A program made the position numbers and the translations under genes. Shown here one piece after another: positions 44,624-53,485 of a stretch of 64,000 nucleotides of DNA; within the stretch, counting starts at the first letter, position 1, and each line of letters begins with the position of its first letter. Below the pieces are notes generated by a model. It made no database searches. It saw only the letters and a list, made by a program, of their open reading frames with translations, and was not told the origin of the DNA. Source of the DNA: an uncultured bacterium. Its GTDB lineage: Bacteria; Cyanobacteriota; Vampirovibrionia; Gastranaerophilales; Gastranaerophilaceae. The stretch lies in NCBI GenBank assembly GCA_900319365.1, contig ONOE01000004.1, positions 38,914 through 102,913 on the forward strand, in the 5' to 3' direction.

Positions 44624-44906
44624 TTAAGTTATACAACTTTTGAACCTATATTCAGTAAAATGTGCAACATCGCAATATTTGTTTTTTAGTATCGCTTTGC
44701 TGTTTCTATTATACAATAAAAATTTATAAATCAATCCTATTAAAATATTTAATATGCAAAATTTAATATTTCTCTTTTATTTAAAAGGCTTTTAACCTGT
44801 TATATTACAAATTGTTAAAATTTCTGAGATTTTTAAAATTTAACCCCACAAAAAAACTTTATATAAATGAAGTTGACAAGATGAAGTTTTATAAGGAGAG
44901 TATATT
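44624..44906. other. AT-rich gap upstream of a small ORF
   Basis: Contains a weaker third echo of the tRNA 5' end (GTGCAACATCGCAATATT near 44662). The rest is AT-rich; TTGACA at 44873-44878 has no good -10 partner. No other structure recognised. Confidence 0.4.
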
Positions 44907-45059
44907 ATGCCTGAAATTTATGTTTGTTTTCAAAATTTAAGATACAAATTCGGAATGGCACCCAAAACCGATAGAAATTTTATCCGAAATTTCAAAAATT
45001 TCGAGTTTGGAATTGCCATTAATATGGAACAAAACAGAAAAAAATTATTCGGTTGTTAA
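44907..45059 (+). CDS. small protein, 50 aa
   Basis: ATG at 44907 with a strong AAGGAG 8 nt upstream, ending at TAA 45057-45059. It begins MPEIYVCFQNLRYKFG and is basic and Phe/Asn-rich, with no membrane segment. The ribosome site is the main evidence. No family recognised. It is followed 39 nt later by an SDR gene with its own promoter-like box. Confidence 0.5.
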   Translation: MPEIYVCFQNLRYKFGMAPKTDRNFIRNFKNFEFGIAINMEQNRKKLFGC

Positions 45060-45098
45060 AAACTTGAAAAATAACCTTTTAATTTATAAAATATTTGT

Positions 45099-45914
45099 AT
45101 GAAAAAGGTTTATGTAATTACAGGTTCAACATCGGGTATAGGCAAGGCTCTTGTTGAATATTTCTCGCAGGATGAAACAAATACCGTTTTTGCGGGATAT
45201 AGAAGCAGGCGCAAATTACCGCAAGATGTAAAAAACAATATTAAATATTTTTATATCGATATGCGCAACGACAATTCCGTAAAAGAAGCCGCAGATTTTA
45301 TAAAGGCGCAAACTGATCATGTTGATACCCTGATTAATGCTGCGGGAGGCGTTGCGGCAGGTCCTATTGAAAAAATAGGCGTCGACAGACTTAAAGAACA
45401 ATTTGAAATAAATACTTTTTCACATATTGAATTTTGCCAAAATCTTATTGATGTTTTGGAAAATTCCAAAATTATTAATATAAGTTCTATGGCAAGTTTC
45501 GGGCTGTTTCCGTTTATCAGCCCTTACTGTGCCTCTAAACGTGCACTTGACATATTTTTCAACGCTTTTGCCATAGAAAATCATAAAAAGATAAAAGTTA
45601 TTTCGGTAAAACCCGGGGTAATATCAACACCCATCTGGGGAAAATCTGTCGAGGCAAATTTCAAGTACCTCGAAGATTGCACCGATTACGAAAAAGAACT
45701 TAATTATATAAAAGATAATGCGTTAAAAAATACGAAAAAGGGACTTCCCGTTCAAAAAGTCGTTAACGCAATTAAAAAAATCGACCGTTCAAATCACCCC
45801 AAACCCTCCTATACCGTAGGAACCGATGCAAAATTTGCGCAAATTTTGTCGCTTTTGCCGCAAAAACTTATTAATAAATTGGTTTCTTTCGGAATGAAAA
45901 TGAGGATGAAATAA
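45099..45914 (+). CDS. short-chain dehydrogenase/reductase
   Basis: 271 aa classical SDR. TGSTSGIG (8-15) binds NAD(P)H, NAAGG follows the fourth strand, and the catalytic set is Ser in INISSMAS with YCASK. An Arg-rich YRSRRK after strand two suggests NADPH. Substrate unknown. TATAAA lies 8 nt before the ATG and no ribosome site is visible, so it is a probable leaderless gene. Confidence 0.9.
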   Translation: MKKVYVITGSTSGIGKALVEYFSQDETNTVFAGYRSRRKLPQDVKNNIKYFYIDMRNDNSVKEAADFIKAQTDHVDTLINAAGGVAAGPIEKIGVDRLKEQFEINTFSHIEFCQNLIDVLENSKIINISSMASFGLFPFISPYCASKRALDIFFNAFAIENHKKIKVISVKPGVISTPIWGKSVEANFKYLEDCTDYEKELNYIKDNALKNTKKGLPVQKVVNAIKKIDRSNHPKPSYTVGTDAKFAQILSLLPQKLINKLVSFGMKMRMK

Positions 45915-46049
45915 TATTTTTTAAGTGATTTTATACAACGTTACCGTACAATAAGAATTACCGCCATAGCAAAATTTGACTTATTGGATTTGCTTTCTCT
46001 CGGGCAAGTTGTTCGCTGCGGGCTTTTGCGTGCTCGCAAAGGCATAACT

Positions 46050-46084
46050 TGCAAAAATTTACTGTAATTTTGTATATAGTTACT
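46050..46084 (+). repeat. R3 repeat, copy b
   Basis: 35 bp identical to the reverse complement of 63756-63790. It is preceded by TTGCGTGCTCGCAAAG as in copy a, within the 244-bp gap 45915-46158. Confidence 0.85.
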
Positions 46085-46111
46085 AATATATTTTTGTATA
46101 ATAAAAAATTC

Positions 46112-46120
46112 TGGTATAAT
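46112..46120 (+). promoter_or_regulatory. extended -10 promoter
   Basis: TGGTATAAT, 38 nt before the ATG at 46159. Confidence 0.5.
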
Positions 46121-46158
46121 ATTTTTATCAAGATATTTATTAAAAAGGATTTAAGAAT

Positions 46159-47391
46159 ATGAAAAAGATATTAACGGTTTTATTATTGATGTGCTGTGCA
46201 TTACCGACATTTGCCGCAAAAAGACAGAGTGAGGAACTCATAACCCCGATGTCGCAGCTTGAAAAAAGACAAATTCAAACAAGAACATACAATGCCCAAG
46301 ACAGACTTGTTGTTATGAAATCTATACTTAATGTTTTGCAAGATGACGGATACATTGTTTATAACGTAAATTCTCTGTTGGGATTTATCTACGGAGTTAA
46401 AGATTTTGAACTGAGCGACAACAATGTGGATATTTCAGAAGAATTCGGGCTTTCAAAATCAAGACTTAATTATAACGGCGTAAAAGTTGCCACATTAGAA
46501 GCAACAGCCAACGTAACGGATTACGGAAAAGACATTCGTGTAAGAATCAATTTTAAGCGAAAACTTTTAAACGAATACGGAAATGCACAATTTATTGATG
46601 ATGTTTCCGAAGCTGAATTTTATGCGGATTTCTATGAAAAACTCAATAAAGCAATCGAACTGCAAAAAGGCATTGCGCAAAAAGTAAACAAAAAACCGCC
46701 CATTGTTATTACAGAACCCGCCGAACCCGAAACAAAAACAGCAGAACCTCAAGAAACAAAAGATTCTCAAAGCGAAGTTCAAATTAACAACACCCCTGCA
46801 CTCAGAAATCCACAGATTGACGAAAAAAACGCAATTCCTGAAACGGCACAAGAAGAAACCGTTCAACAAACAAATACAAAAACCGAAGATAAACAGGAAG
46901 TTAAAAATACACCAAAAGAAAAAGAAAATATTAAACCGGTTCCCGAACAAACACAAAACATTGAACCGCCCAAGGCTAAAGCCAATGTTAAAGCAGAAAA
47001 AGAAGTAACGCAGCCCTCAAAAGAGCAACCGCAAATGACACCTGCACAAATTCAACAAAACTTTGAAAATAAAAAAGGCAAAAAAACTTCCGTTCAATCG
47101 GAAGAAGAAAGCAATTCAGATATCGACAGCCTTTTAAAACAAATAAAAGAACAGGAAAAGCAGGCGAAACTTGAAGTTGAACAGGCTAAAAAAGAACAGA
47201 TGATAAAGCAGAAAGAAGATGCCAAAGCTGCAAAACAGGCACAAAAAGAACAAAAAATAAACCAAAAAGAACAGACTAAACAGGACAAAGCAGTAGCTAA
47301 AGAGGCTGCAAAGGCTCAAAAAGCCGAAGAAATCAAAGCTCAAAAAGAAGCCAAAAAGCAAGCCAAACATTCAAAAGAAGCAGACGAATAA
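46159..47391 (+). CDS. secreted protein with TolA-like Lys/Glu/Gln tail
   Basis: 410 aa with a signal peptide (~1-19, cleavage near TFA-AK). Residues ~35-175 form a globular domain resembling the one in the next gene (a Y-x-x-x-D...LQDDGYIVYNVNSLLGFI pattern). Residues ~180-300 are Pro/Glu/Thr-rich and disordered. Residues ~315-410 are a Lys/Ala/Gln/Glu coiled coil like the TolA rod. AAAAGG precedes the start. Its stop overlaps the next start (TAATG). Probably a periplasm-spanning or surface-tethered protein; function unknown. Confidence 0.75.
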   Translation: MKKILTVLLLMCCALPTFAAKRQSEELITPMSQLEKRQIQTRTYNAQDRLVVMKSILNVLQDDGYIVYNVNSLLGFIYGVKDFELSDNNVDISEEFGLSKSRLNYNGVKVATLEATANVTDYGKDIRVRINFKRKLLNEYGNAQFIDDVSEAEFYADFYEKLNKAIELQKGIAQKVNKKPPIVITEPAEPETKTAEPQETKDSQSEVQINNTPALRNPQIDEKNAIPETAQEETVQQTNTKTEDKQEVKNTPKEKENIKPVPEQTQNIEPPKAKANVKAEKEVTQPSKEQPQMTPAQIQQNFENKKGKKTSVQSEEESNSDIDSLLKQIKEQEKQAKLEVEQAKKEQMIKQKEDAKAAKQAQKEQKINQKEQTKQDKAVAKEAAKAQKAEEIKAQKEAKKQAKHSKEADE

Positions 47392-47975
47392 TGAAAAAAT
47401 TTATTATAACATTTTTAATTTTAATATTCGCAGCCATAAATTGTAATATTGCGCAGGCATCTAAAATCTCACCCGAGATATTACACAATATGCAAACCGC
47501 TTATTACGATACGGGCGACACCCAAAAGGTTTTGAATGCCGTTTTGACGACATTGTATGACAGCGATTATACAATCGAAGATTATGACCAAGATTTAGGT
47601 TTAATCAGAGCAAAAAAGACTTTCAAAGCTAAATACACAAGCAAAAAGCGTATTGCGGGGTGGTCAGCGGTTTTACTTGCGGCAAGTGCATATACGGCTT
47701 TTTCTTACGGAGCAACGGCTGCATCAATGTACAGTCCGACAAAAAGAATTGCAACCGAGATGAAAGAAAAAACCGTTATCGCAGATGTTAATGTATTAAT
47801 TGAACAGGTTGATACAAACAAAACCATGGTAAGATTTGTTCCTATTGAACGGGTTTTACAAAATGCGGACGGATATTCTTTTGTTAAAGCTGCTCCCGTT
47901 AAGATTTTCAGAATGTATAAACCTGATGTTTACAAAGAATTTTTCTCTCAAACAGAAAAGAATTTATGCCTGTAG
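47391..47975 (+). CDS. secreted protein, domain paralogue of its upstream neighbour
   Basis: 194 aa with a signal peptide (~1-23, cleavage near AQA-SK). The pattern YYDTGDTQKVLNAVLTTLYD...YTIEDYDQDLGLIRAKKTF (about 40-80) parallels the neighbour's N-terminal domain. A hydrophobic Ala-rich segment (~90-110) may insert in membrane. Translation is coupled to the upstream gene by TAATG. The 3' end overlaps the convergent 68-aa gene by 12 nt. Confidence 0.72.
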   Translation: MKKFIITFLILIFAAINCNIAQASKISPEILHNMQTAYYDTGDTQKVLNAVLTTLYDSDYTIEDYDQDLGLIRAKKTFKAKYTSKKRIAGWSAVLLAASAYTAFSYGATAASMYSPTKRIATEMKEKTVIADVNVLIEQVDTNKTMVRFVPIERVLQNADGYSFVKAAPVKIFRMYKPDVYKEFFSQTEKNLCL

Positions 47976-48170
47976 AGTTTTTGAACTTCCGTTGCGCATC
48001 AATTCGGATAATCTGAGTTCTTGAGGTTTGCGCTTTACAAAAATGGATTTTCTTTTTGCCGCATTGATTACGGAAGTTTGTTTTTTCTTAAATTCCGACA
48101 AGCCGATTTTTGTAGTATCGGTTTCTTTACCTAAAAATAATTCCTCTAGCCACAATACGAAATTTCCCAT
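47964..48170 (-). CDS. small protein, 68 aa
   Basis: Begins MGNFVLWLEELFLGKETD and is Lys/Arg-rich after residue 25. The ATG at 48170 has AGGAG 8 nt upstream and TATAAT just before that, which favours this strand over the overlapping plus-strand reading. No family recognised. It is convergent with, and overlaps by 12 nt, the preceding secreted-protein gene. Confidence 0.6.
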   Translation of the reverse strand: MGNFVLWLEELFLGKETDTTKIGLSEFKKKQTSVINAAKRKSIFVKRKPQELRLSELMRNGSSKTLQA

Positions 48171-48298
48171 AGTGCAATCTCCTAATTATATTATAATAAC
48201 TTTTAATGTCTTATCTATCATATATTTATATGATTTCAGGCTGAAAAAACATCATACTTTATGTTATATTTATATAGGAAGTTTTAAAGGTTTTAGAT

Positions 48299-49009
48299 TT
48301 GAATAACACTTATTATCAAAATACGGAAGAAAATTTTAAAAACGCACTATTGCTTTGCGAAAAAGACTTTTCTCATGGAGAATTAATTGAAATGCTAAAA
48401 GACGGCAATATTCCGCAAAAACAAATCGCCGCATTAAAACTTGATACAATAAAATCCGAACAAGATGCGCAAACCCTTTTAAACAATTTGACGGGACAAG
48501 ACGGCAAAATAAGGGAAGTCGTATCTATGCGCCTCAAAGAATTTATGAAAGATGAAAATTTGCGCCACCTTTTTAACGCATCAAAAAATTATCAGGTATT
48601 TCTTGATGCAATTACGGATATTAACGGAAACATTTGCAGAAATATTATAAGCGCCGTTTCAAATCTCAGAGAGGACAAAGATTTCTGCGAAGTATTTTGC
48701 AAAAATCTTGCTCAAATGACACTTGATCTTTTAGATATCGTTGAAAAATTTGATTTCAAAGACGGCAAATACAAAGTAAATAAAGAAGCGTTTAAATTAT
48801 ACTGGTGCCTTGAAACAATTTACGTATTTTGGGACAAAATAAATATAAGCGAATTGAAAACAATTCTTTCAAAATCTGCAAAAATAAACGAATACACAAT
48901 AAGAGAAAAAACCGCAAAAATTTTAACTCACGATTTTGACGATTCCGATTTATCCAAAATCAGACTTTCGCTAAAGAACGACTCTAATTATTATGTTCGC
49001 AGATTTTAA
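48299..49009 (+). CDS. HEAT-repeat-like helical protein, TTG start
   Basis: 236 aa. The start is a TTG with AAAGG 7 nt upstream; the next in-frame ATG is 30 codons inside. The alpha-helical content and spacing (GELIEMLKDGNIPQKQIAALKL, then IREVVSMRLKEFM and later IREKTAKILTHDF) resemble HEAT-type repeats used for protein binding. No catalytic motifs. The 3' end overlaps nagZ by 4 nt in convergent orientation. Confidence 0.7.
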   Translation: MNNTYYQNTEENFKNALLLCEKDFSHGELIEMLKDGNIPQKQIAALKLDTIKSEQDAQTLLNNLTGQDGKIREVVSMRLKEFMKDENLRHLFNASKNYQVFLDAITDINGNICRNIISAVSNLREDKDFCEVFCKNLAQMTLDLLDIVEKFDFKDGKYKVNKEAFKLYWCLETIYVFWDKINISELKTILSKSAKINEYTIREKTAKILTHDFDDSDLSKIRLSLKNDSNYYVRRF

Positions 49010-49983
49010 GAAATTATTCCGTACTTTTTCTTTAAATTAATGATTTTGTCAAAAGATTTATTTATTTTATCTTCTAAATCTTTATCACTTTGCGCAAGTT
49101 CATAAATTTGTTCAATTGAATCAATAATTTCGTCATCGCTGTTGCGGAAGATAAACATATTCAGCCCTGCTTTTATTCCTTTTATGCAGGCATTTGTTTT
49201 GCCAAACTCTGCAACCCCTTTCATAATCATATCATCAGAAATTATAACGCCGTTATACCCGAGGTTATTCCTTAAATATGATAAAGCATTTTCACTTAAT
49301 GATGCGGGCAGTCTGTCTTTATCAAAACATTTGCACCACAAGTGCGCCACCATAACCATATCTGCTCCGTTTTGAACGGCAGCTTTAAACGGCTTTATGT
49401 GGTATTTTTCCATCTCTGACATTGACAAATTTATCTCGGGCAAAGTCTTATGACTGTCAGAATCCGCATCTCCATGCCCGGGGTAATGTTTTACGCAAGG
49501 GATAATACCATTGCTTTTATATACCTCAGATACAATTTTTTCGCCTTTTATCACATCTTCAGGATTTGAAGAAAAAGCTCTTTCGGCTATTATCGGATTT
49601 GCGGGATTCGTATTTGTATCAATACATGGAGCAAAATTCAGATTTATTCCGTAACTTTTTAATTCATTCGCAATTTCTTGTGTTTGCTTTTGCAAAAAAT
49701 CCGTTCCTTTTTCATAAGCGAATTTTGCCGATAAATATTTTTTGCCGTTGTGTATATGTTCTGTGCGCTCTACCCTGCCGCCTTCTTGGTCAATTGATAA
49801 AAAAGGCGAAATAAGACTCTCTGATTTAATTTCTTTTACAAGTTTTTTAAATTGATTTTCGCTTTGTATATCCTGCGTAAAAAATATTATCCCGCCAAGA
49901 CCGCATTGGAGGGCTTTTTTATAATTCCCGCCCACGGTTCCGAGAATAAACATTTGATATATTTTTGTTTTTAAATCAGTCAT
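49006..49983 (-). CDS. nagZ: GH3 beta-N-acetylhexosaminidase NagZ
   Basis: 325 aa single-domain GH3 enzyme that removes GlcNAc from muropeptides in peptidoglycan recycling. SIDQEGGRVER, KHYPGHGDADSDSH (K165, H166 and the H178 of the His/Asp dyad) and the nucleophile motif ISDDMIMKG (D250) are intact. No signal peptide, as expected for cytoplasmic NagZ. Start and preceding stop overlap (TAATG) with the upstream gene. Confidence 0.93.
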   Translation of the reverse strand: MTDLKTKIYQMFILGTVGGNYKKALQCGLGGIIFFTQDIQSENQFKKLVKEIKSESLISPFLSIDQEGGRVERTEHIHNGKKYLSAKFAYEKGTDFLQKQTQEIANELKSYGINLNFAPCIDTNTNPANPIIAERAFSSNPEDVIKGEKIVSEVYKSNGIIPCVKHYPGHGDADSDSHKTLPEINLSMSEMEKYHIKPFKAAVQNGADMVMVAHLWCKCFDKDRLPASLSENALSYLRNNLGYNGVIISDDMIMKGVAEFGKTNACIKGIKAGLNMFIFRNSDDEIIDSIEQIYELAQSDKDLEDKINKSFDKIINLKKKYGIIS

Positions 49984-50582
49984 TATTTTTCTTCATAAAC
50001 CAAATTCAAAACTTCTGTCAAATCAATAAGATTGCCTGATTTTATCACTTCTTCAATTTTTTCATGAATGGTTTTTAAATCACTTGCAGACGGTGTTTTT
50101 AATTCAGGCGGAAGTTTGACATCGTTTGTTGTCTTAGTGTTTACAAAATTTTCATTCAAAAGTAAAAATTCTTTGTATAATTCCAAAATTTTTATATAAA
50201 GCGGATTGATATCATAATTTTGGGTCATATAATATTTGGCATCTTTTTTCAATTGAGTAAAATAATTGATTGAATAATCAATTTCGCCTACCGTATCTTC
50301 TTTTGTGAAAGTATCACCTAAACACGGATTGCCCTCGATTTTTAAATCGCCTAAAGATTTTATATAAACAGCCCACAAAATACTTCCCAAACAAAATCCG
50401 ACATTATTTTCGGTCATTTTTACAATTTTAGGATAATTTATTCTAAACTGTGCTTTTTTCTGACCGAAATTTTTATATGAATTAATTCTTTGATAAATAA
50501 AATCTAAGCTTATGGATAAAATCGTTGTATGCTGTGCATACCCCGGATCAAATTTTACACTTTGTGCTGTTGCTTCCGTCAT
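49983..50582 (-). CDS. uncharacterised soluble protein
   Basis: 199 aa from the ATG at 50582, chosen because GGGAG lies 8 nt upstream; an ATG 16 codons earlier has no site. Mostly helical, no signal peptide or membrane segment. It begins MTEATAQSVKFDPGYAQHTT. TAATG-coupled to nagZ, so it might relate to cell-wall recycling, but this is only positional. Confidence 0.65.
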   Translation of the reverse strand: MTEATAQSVKFDPGYAQHTTILSISLDFIYQRINSYKNFGQKKAQFRINYPKIVKMTENNVGFCLGSILWAVYIKSLGDLKIEGNPCLGDTFTKEDTVGEIDYSINYFTQLKKDAKYYMTQNYDINPLYIKILELYKEFLLLNENFVNTKTTNDVKLPPELKTPSASDLKTIHEKIEEVIKSGNLIDLTEVLNLVYEEK

Positions 50583-50742
50583 TTTGTAATCTCCCTTGAA
50601 TATATTTTTTATTACATTTGATTTTAACATAATTATTATTATTTATACAATTGTTCAATGTAAATAATTAATAAAGTTTTAAGATATTCATACATAGGTA
50701 ATATTTGTGATTATAATATGAGTTGAAAGAAAGGAGCTTGTT

Positions 50743-51294
50743 ATGGAACAACAGGAAATGGAAACAAATGAAACTAAAAAAGAATGTAAATGTGCACTTC
50801 ATCCGTTTTGGAAATATTTATTTTTAGGCTTGGCGGTATTTTTGGGTTCATTTTGTGCTGCGTATGCGGTAATTGATTGGCACATGAAATCCTTTTATGA
50901 TCCGTTTCAACCCTCAGATTTTATATTCAGAAATGAGCAATATATGCAGGAAGAATTTCGTGATATCGACAGATTGCTAAAAGCCGACGAAAAATTTATT
51001 CAAAACGGAACGGGAATTATTCACGCTATTCAAAAAGATAACATGTATGACATAATTATTAATCTTAAACCGTTTGATAATAACCCCGATAACGTAGTTA
51101 TAAATACGGATAAAAATACTCTTGACATTTCGGCAAAATCTGTTAATAAATCAGAGCATGAAGAACATATTTCAAATTTTCAGCAAAGCTATGCTTTTGG
51201 GGATAACGTAAATTTATCAAAAATGAAAAAAACGGTTAAAGATAACAATTTGATTATAACTGTTCCGATAGAAACGAAATCAAATGAAGATTAA
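50743..51294 (+). CDS. membrane-anchored Hsp20-like protein
   Basis: 183 aa. A short cytoplasmic head (1-24, with CKC) leads to one membrane helix (~26-46), a linker, then an alpha-crystallin-like domain (~88-180): YDIIINLKPF, NTLDISAK, a FQQSYAFGDNVNLSKMK segment and NNLIITVP match the small heat-shock pattern including the final strand. The I-x-I tail motif is absent. GGAG precedes the ATG and TATAAT lies at 50712-50717. A periplasm-facing holdase is a reasonable guess. Confidence 0.7.
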   Translation: MEQQEMETNETKKECKCALHPFWKYLFLGLAVFLGSFCAAYAVIDWHMKSFYDPFQPSDFIFRNEQYMQEEFRDIDRLLKADEKFIQNGTGIIHAIQKDNMYDIIINLKPFDNNPDNVVINTDKNTLDISAKSVNKSEHEEHISNFQQSYAFGDNVNLSKMKKTVKDNNLIITVPIETKSNED

Positions 51295-51327
51295 ATCGTT
51301 TAATAAAAAAATTACAGCGTACGTATT

Positions 51328-51368
51328 CGGTTTCTGCCATATTCTGACAGAAGCCGTTTTTATTTTTA
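51328..51368 (+). terminator. intrinsic terminator
   Basis: CGGTTTCTG (51328-51336) pairs with CAGAAGCCG (51348-51356), followed by TTTTTATTTTT. It ends the Hsp20-like gene. Confidence 0.8.
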
Positions 51369-51402
51369 ATGTAAAAAGATTTTATTTATCATAGTTTTTT
51401 TA

Positions 51403-51408
51403 TATAAT
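51403..51408 (+). promoter_or_regulatory. -10 box of leaderless ruvC
   Basis: TATAAT, 6 nt (AAAGCT) before the ATG at 51415; no ribosome site. Confidence 0.5.
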
Positions 51409-51414
51409 AAAGCT

Positions 51415-51888
51415 ATGAAAATATTAGGAATAGATCCCGGAATGGCAATAGTCGGATATTGCATTTTGGATTATGACGGCAAAAATATAAGTTTGGAACA
51501 TTCAGGCTCAATCCAAACAACAAAAAATGAAAAAGAGGGCGCAAGATTAAAAGAAATTCATGAAGATATGCGCACAATAATTCAGCAATATCAACCTGAC
51601 ATTTGTGCAATCGAAAAGCTGTTTTTCTTCAGGAATTATACAACAGTAATGCCTGTTGCACATGCAAGAGGAGTAATTCTGCTTGCTCTTGAAGAATTTA
51701 ATATTCCCGTATATGAATACACCCCGATTGAAGTCAAGCAAATTCTTACGGGATATGGCAGGGCAACAAAAAAAGAAGTCGAGCAGATGGTTAAAATTGC
51801 TCTTGATACGGATACATTGCCTAAACTTGACGATACCGTAGACTCTATAGCCATTGCAATTTCTTACACAAGAAATCCGAATAAATAA
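51415..51888 (+). CDS. ruvC: Holliday junction resolvase RuvC
   Basis: 157 aa. It resolves recombination junctions with RuvAB. Acidic active-site residues are D7 (GIDPG), E67 (AIEKLFF) and the C-terminal pair D140/D143 (DDTVDSIAIA). Length is typical. Probably leaderless, with the -10 only 6 nt from the ATG. ruvA and ruvB are not nearby. Confidence 0.95.
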   Translation: MKILGIDPGMAIVGYCILDYDGKNISLEHSGSIQTTKNEKEGARLKEIHEDMRTIIQQYQPDICAIEKLFFFRNYTTVMPVAHARGVILLALEEFNIPVYEYTPIEVKQILTGYGRATKKEVEQMVKIALDTDTLPKLDDTVDSIAIAISYTRNPNK

Positions 51889-51939
51889 AGCTAATATAAC
51901 AAAATTGAGTTTTTTTATCTTAAATGTTAATATAAAACT

Positions 51940-52440
51940 ATGAATAAAGTTATTTTAAAAAATCTTGCCGTATTGAGTTTAATACTCGGATTAATTCTCG
52001 GCTCTGTTGCACCGATTCCTTATGTTGGAGGAATTGCGCTGACGGCAATGCTCATACTTGCCGCACCGATTGTTATATTATTGCTTATAATGGCCGGGAA
52101 AGCCGATTTAACCTCCATAAAAGACAGCATAATTATGGGTTCAAGCATAGGATTTTTTACGAATGTAACTTTTTCTTTAGGATATTGCATAGTTACGGCA
52201 TTGTTGTTTGTAATTTTTAAATTTACGACGAATTACGTTTTATCATCAATGATTGTAAATTCCCCCGTGTGGTTATTGATTATAGTAATTTTATTCGTAA
52301 GCGTTTTAGGTGCCGTTACAAATGCATTTTCGGGATTACTTACATACTACGGATTGAATTTTGTACGTGATATGTATGAAAGAAAACACGCAAAGGATAT
52401 AAATGGTGAAGAAAAATGGCAGAATTTAAATCAAAAATAA
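51940..52440 (+). CDS. small multi-pass membrane protein
   Basis: 166 aa, about four membrane helices (roughly 8-25, 32-53, 68-95 and 108-130) and a charged C-terminus (ERKHAKDINGEEKW). No family recognised. TAATAT lies 6 nt before the ATG and there is no ribosome site. The gene overlaps the start of mtnA by 25 nt, so the two are co-transcribed. Confidence 0.72.
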   Translation: MNKVILKNLAVLSLILGLILGSVAPIPYVGGIALTAMLILAAPIVILLLIMAGKADLTSIKDSIIMGSSIGFFTNVTFSLGYCIVTALLFVIFKFTTNYVLSSMIVNSPVWLLIIVILFVSVLGAVTNAFSGLLTYYGLNFVRDMYERKHAKDINGEEKWQNLNQK

Positions 52441-53471
52441 AAACAATCGAATGGGAAAACACTTATACCAAAATGGTTGATCAAACAAAATTCCCCGACA
52501 AATTCGAATACGTAAATATTACAACGGGTCAGCAAATGTATGATGCAATTAAAACAATGATAGTAAGGGGCGCACCCGCTATCGGTATTGCAGGCGCAGA
52601 CGGGGTTGTTTTATATGCGCAGGAGCTTGCAAAACAGGACCTGACTTTTGAAAAATTTAAAGAAGAACTTATTAAAAAGTCCGATTATCTTGTAACTTCC
52701 CGTCCAACAGCCGTAAATTTATACTGGGCTGTTGAAAAGCAAAAAGAAATCATCAAAGATTGCAAAAGCAACAAAGAAGATTTAATCAAAAAGCTCTGTG
52801 AAAACGCTAAAAAACTTGAGCTTGAAGATATTGAAATCAATAAAAAAATCGGCGATAACGGAGCAACCGTAGTTCCTAAAGGCGCAGCCATTTTAACTCA
52901 TTGCAATGCGGGAGCTCTTGCAACGGTAGGCTATGGCACGGCATTGGGGGTTGTAAGAAGCGCTTATGCAAACGATCCGACCATACATGTTTTTGCCGAT
53001 GAAACAAGACCCAGACAGCAGGGTGCAAGAATTACCACCCTTGAACTTGTAATGGACGGAATCCCCGTAACCCTGATTACTGACGGAATGTGCTCTTACT
53101 TTATGAAAAAAGGAATGATTGATATGGTTGTTGTCGGTGCGGACAGAATAGCCGCAAACGGCGATGCAGCAAATAAAATCGGAACTTACACGGTAGCGAT
53201 TGCGGCTAAATACCACAACATACCGTTCTATGTAGCTGCACCGTTGTCAACAATAGATACCTCAATCAAATCGGGCGATGAAATTGTTATTGAAGAAAGA
53301 AATCACGAAGAAGTAACCGTCATCAACGGCAAAAGAATCTGCCCCGAGGGTGTAAATATTATCAACCCGGGATTTGACGTTACACCGCACGAACTTATTA
53401 CAGGTATCATTACGGAAAAAGGTATTGCAAGACCCGACTATAAAAAATCTATAGCGGAACTATTTGAATAA
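52416..53471 (+). CDS. mtnA: S-methyl-5-thioribose-1-phosphate isomerase MtnA
   Basis: 351 aa. It isomerises methylthioribose-1-phosphate to the ribulose form in methionine salvage. RGAPAIG (51-57), THCNAGALAT with catalytic C163 and GADRIAANGD with D243 match the B. subtilis C160/D240 pair. No other mtn genes are in the window, so it may work in a truncated or alternative salvage route. It begins inside the preceding gene. Confidence 0.95.
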   Translation: MAEFKSKIKTIEWENTYTKMVDQTKFPDKFEYVNITTGQQMYDAIKTMIVRGAPAIGIAGADGVVLYAQELAKQDLTFEKFKEELIKKSDYLVTSRPTAVNLYWAVEKQKEIIKDCKSNKEDLIKKLCENAKKLELEDIEINKKIGDNGATVVPKGAAILTHCNAGALATVGYGTALGVVRSAYANDPTIHVFADETRPRQQGARITTLELVMDGIPVTLITDGMCSYFMKKGMIDMVVVGADRIAANGDAANKIGTYTVAIAAKYHNIPFYVAAPLSTIDTSIKSGDEIVIEERNHEEVTVINGKRICPEGVNIINPGFDVTPHELITGIITEKGIARPDYKKSIAELFE

Positions 53472-53485
53472 AAGGAGAATTGATT

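Noticed and set aside
46567..46956. Cys/Phe-rich frame on the minus strand
   Set aside because: Its odd composition is the mirror of the Lys/Gln/Glu-rich coding strand of the secreted TolA-like protein.
48028..48306. 92-codon plus-strand frame
   Set aside because: It conflicts with the minus-strand 68-aa gene, which has AGGAG and a promoter-like box, while this frame has neither.
52241..52420. SAM or methylthio-type riboswitch before mtnA
   Set aside because: mtnA begins inside the preceding membrane-protein gene, leaving no leader for a riboswitch.
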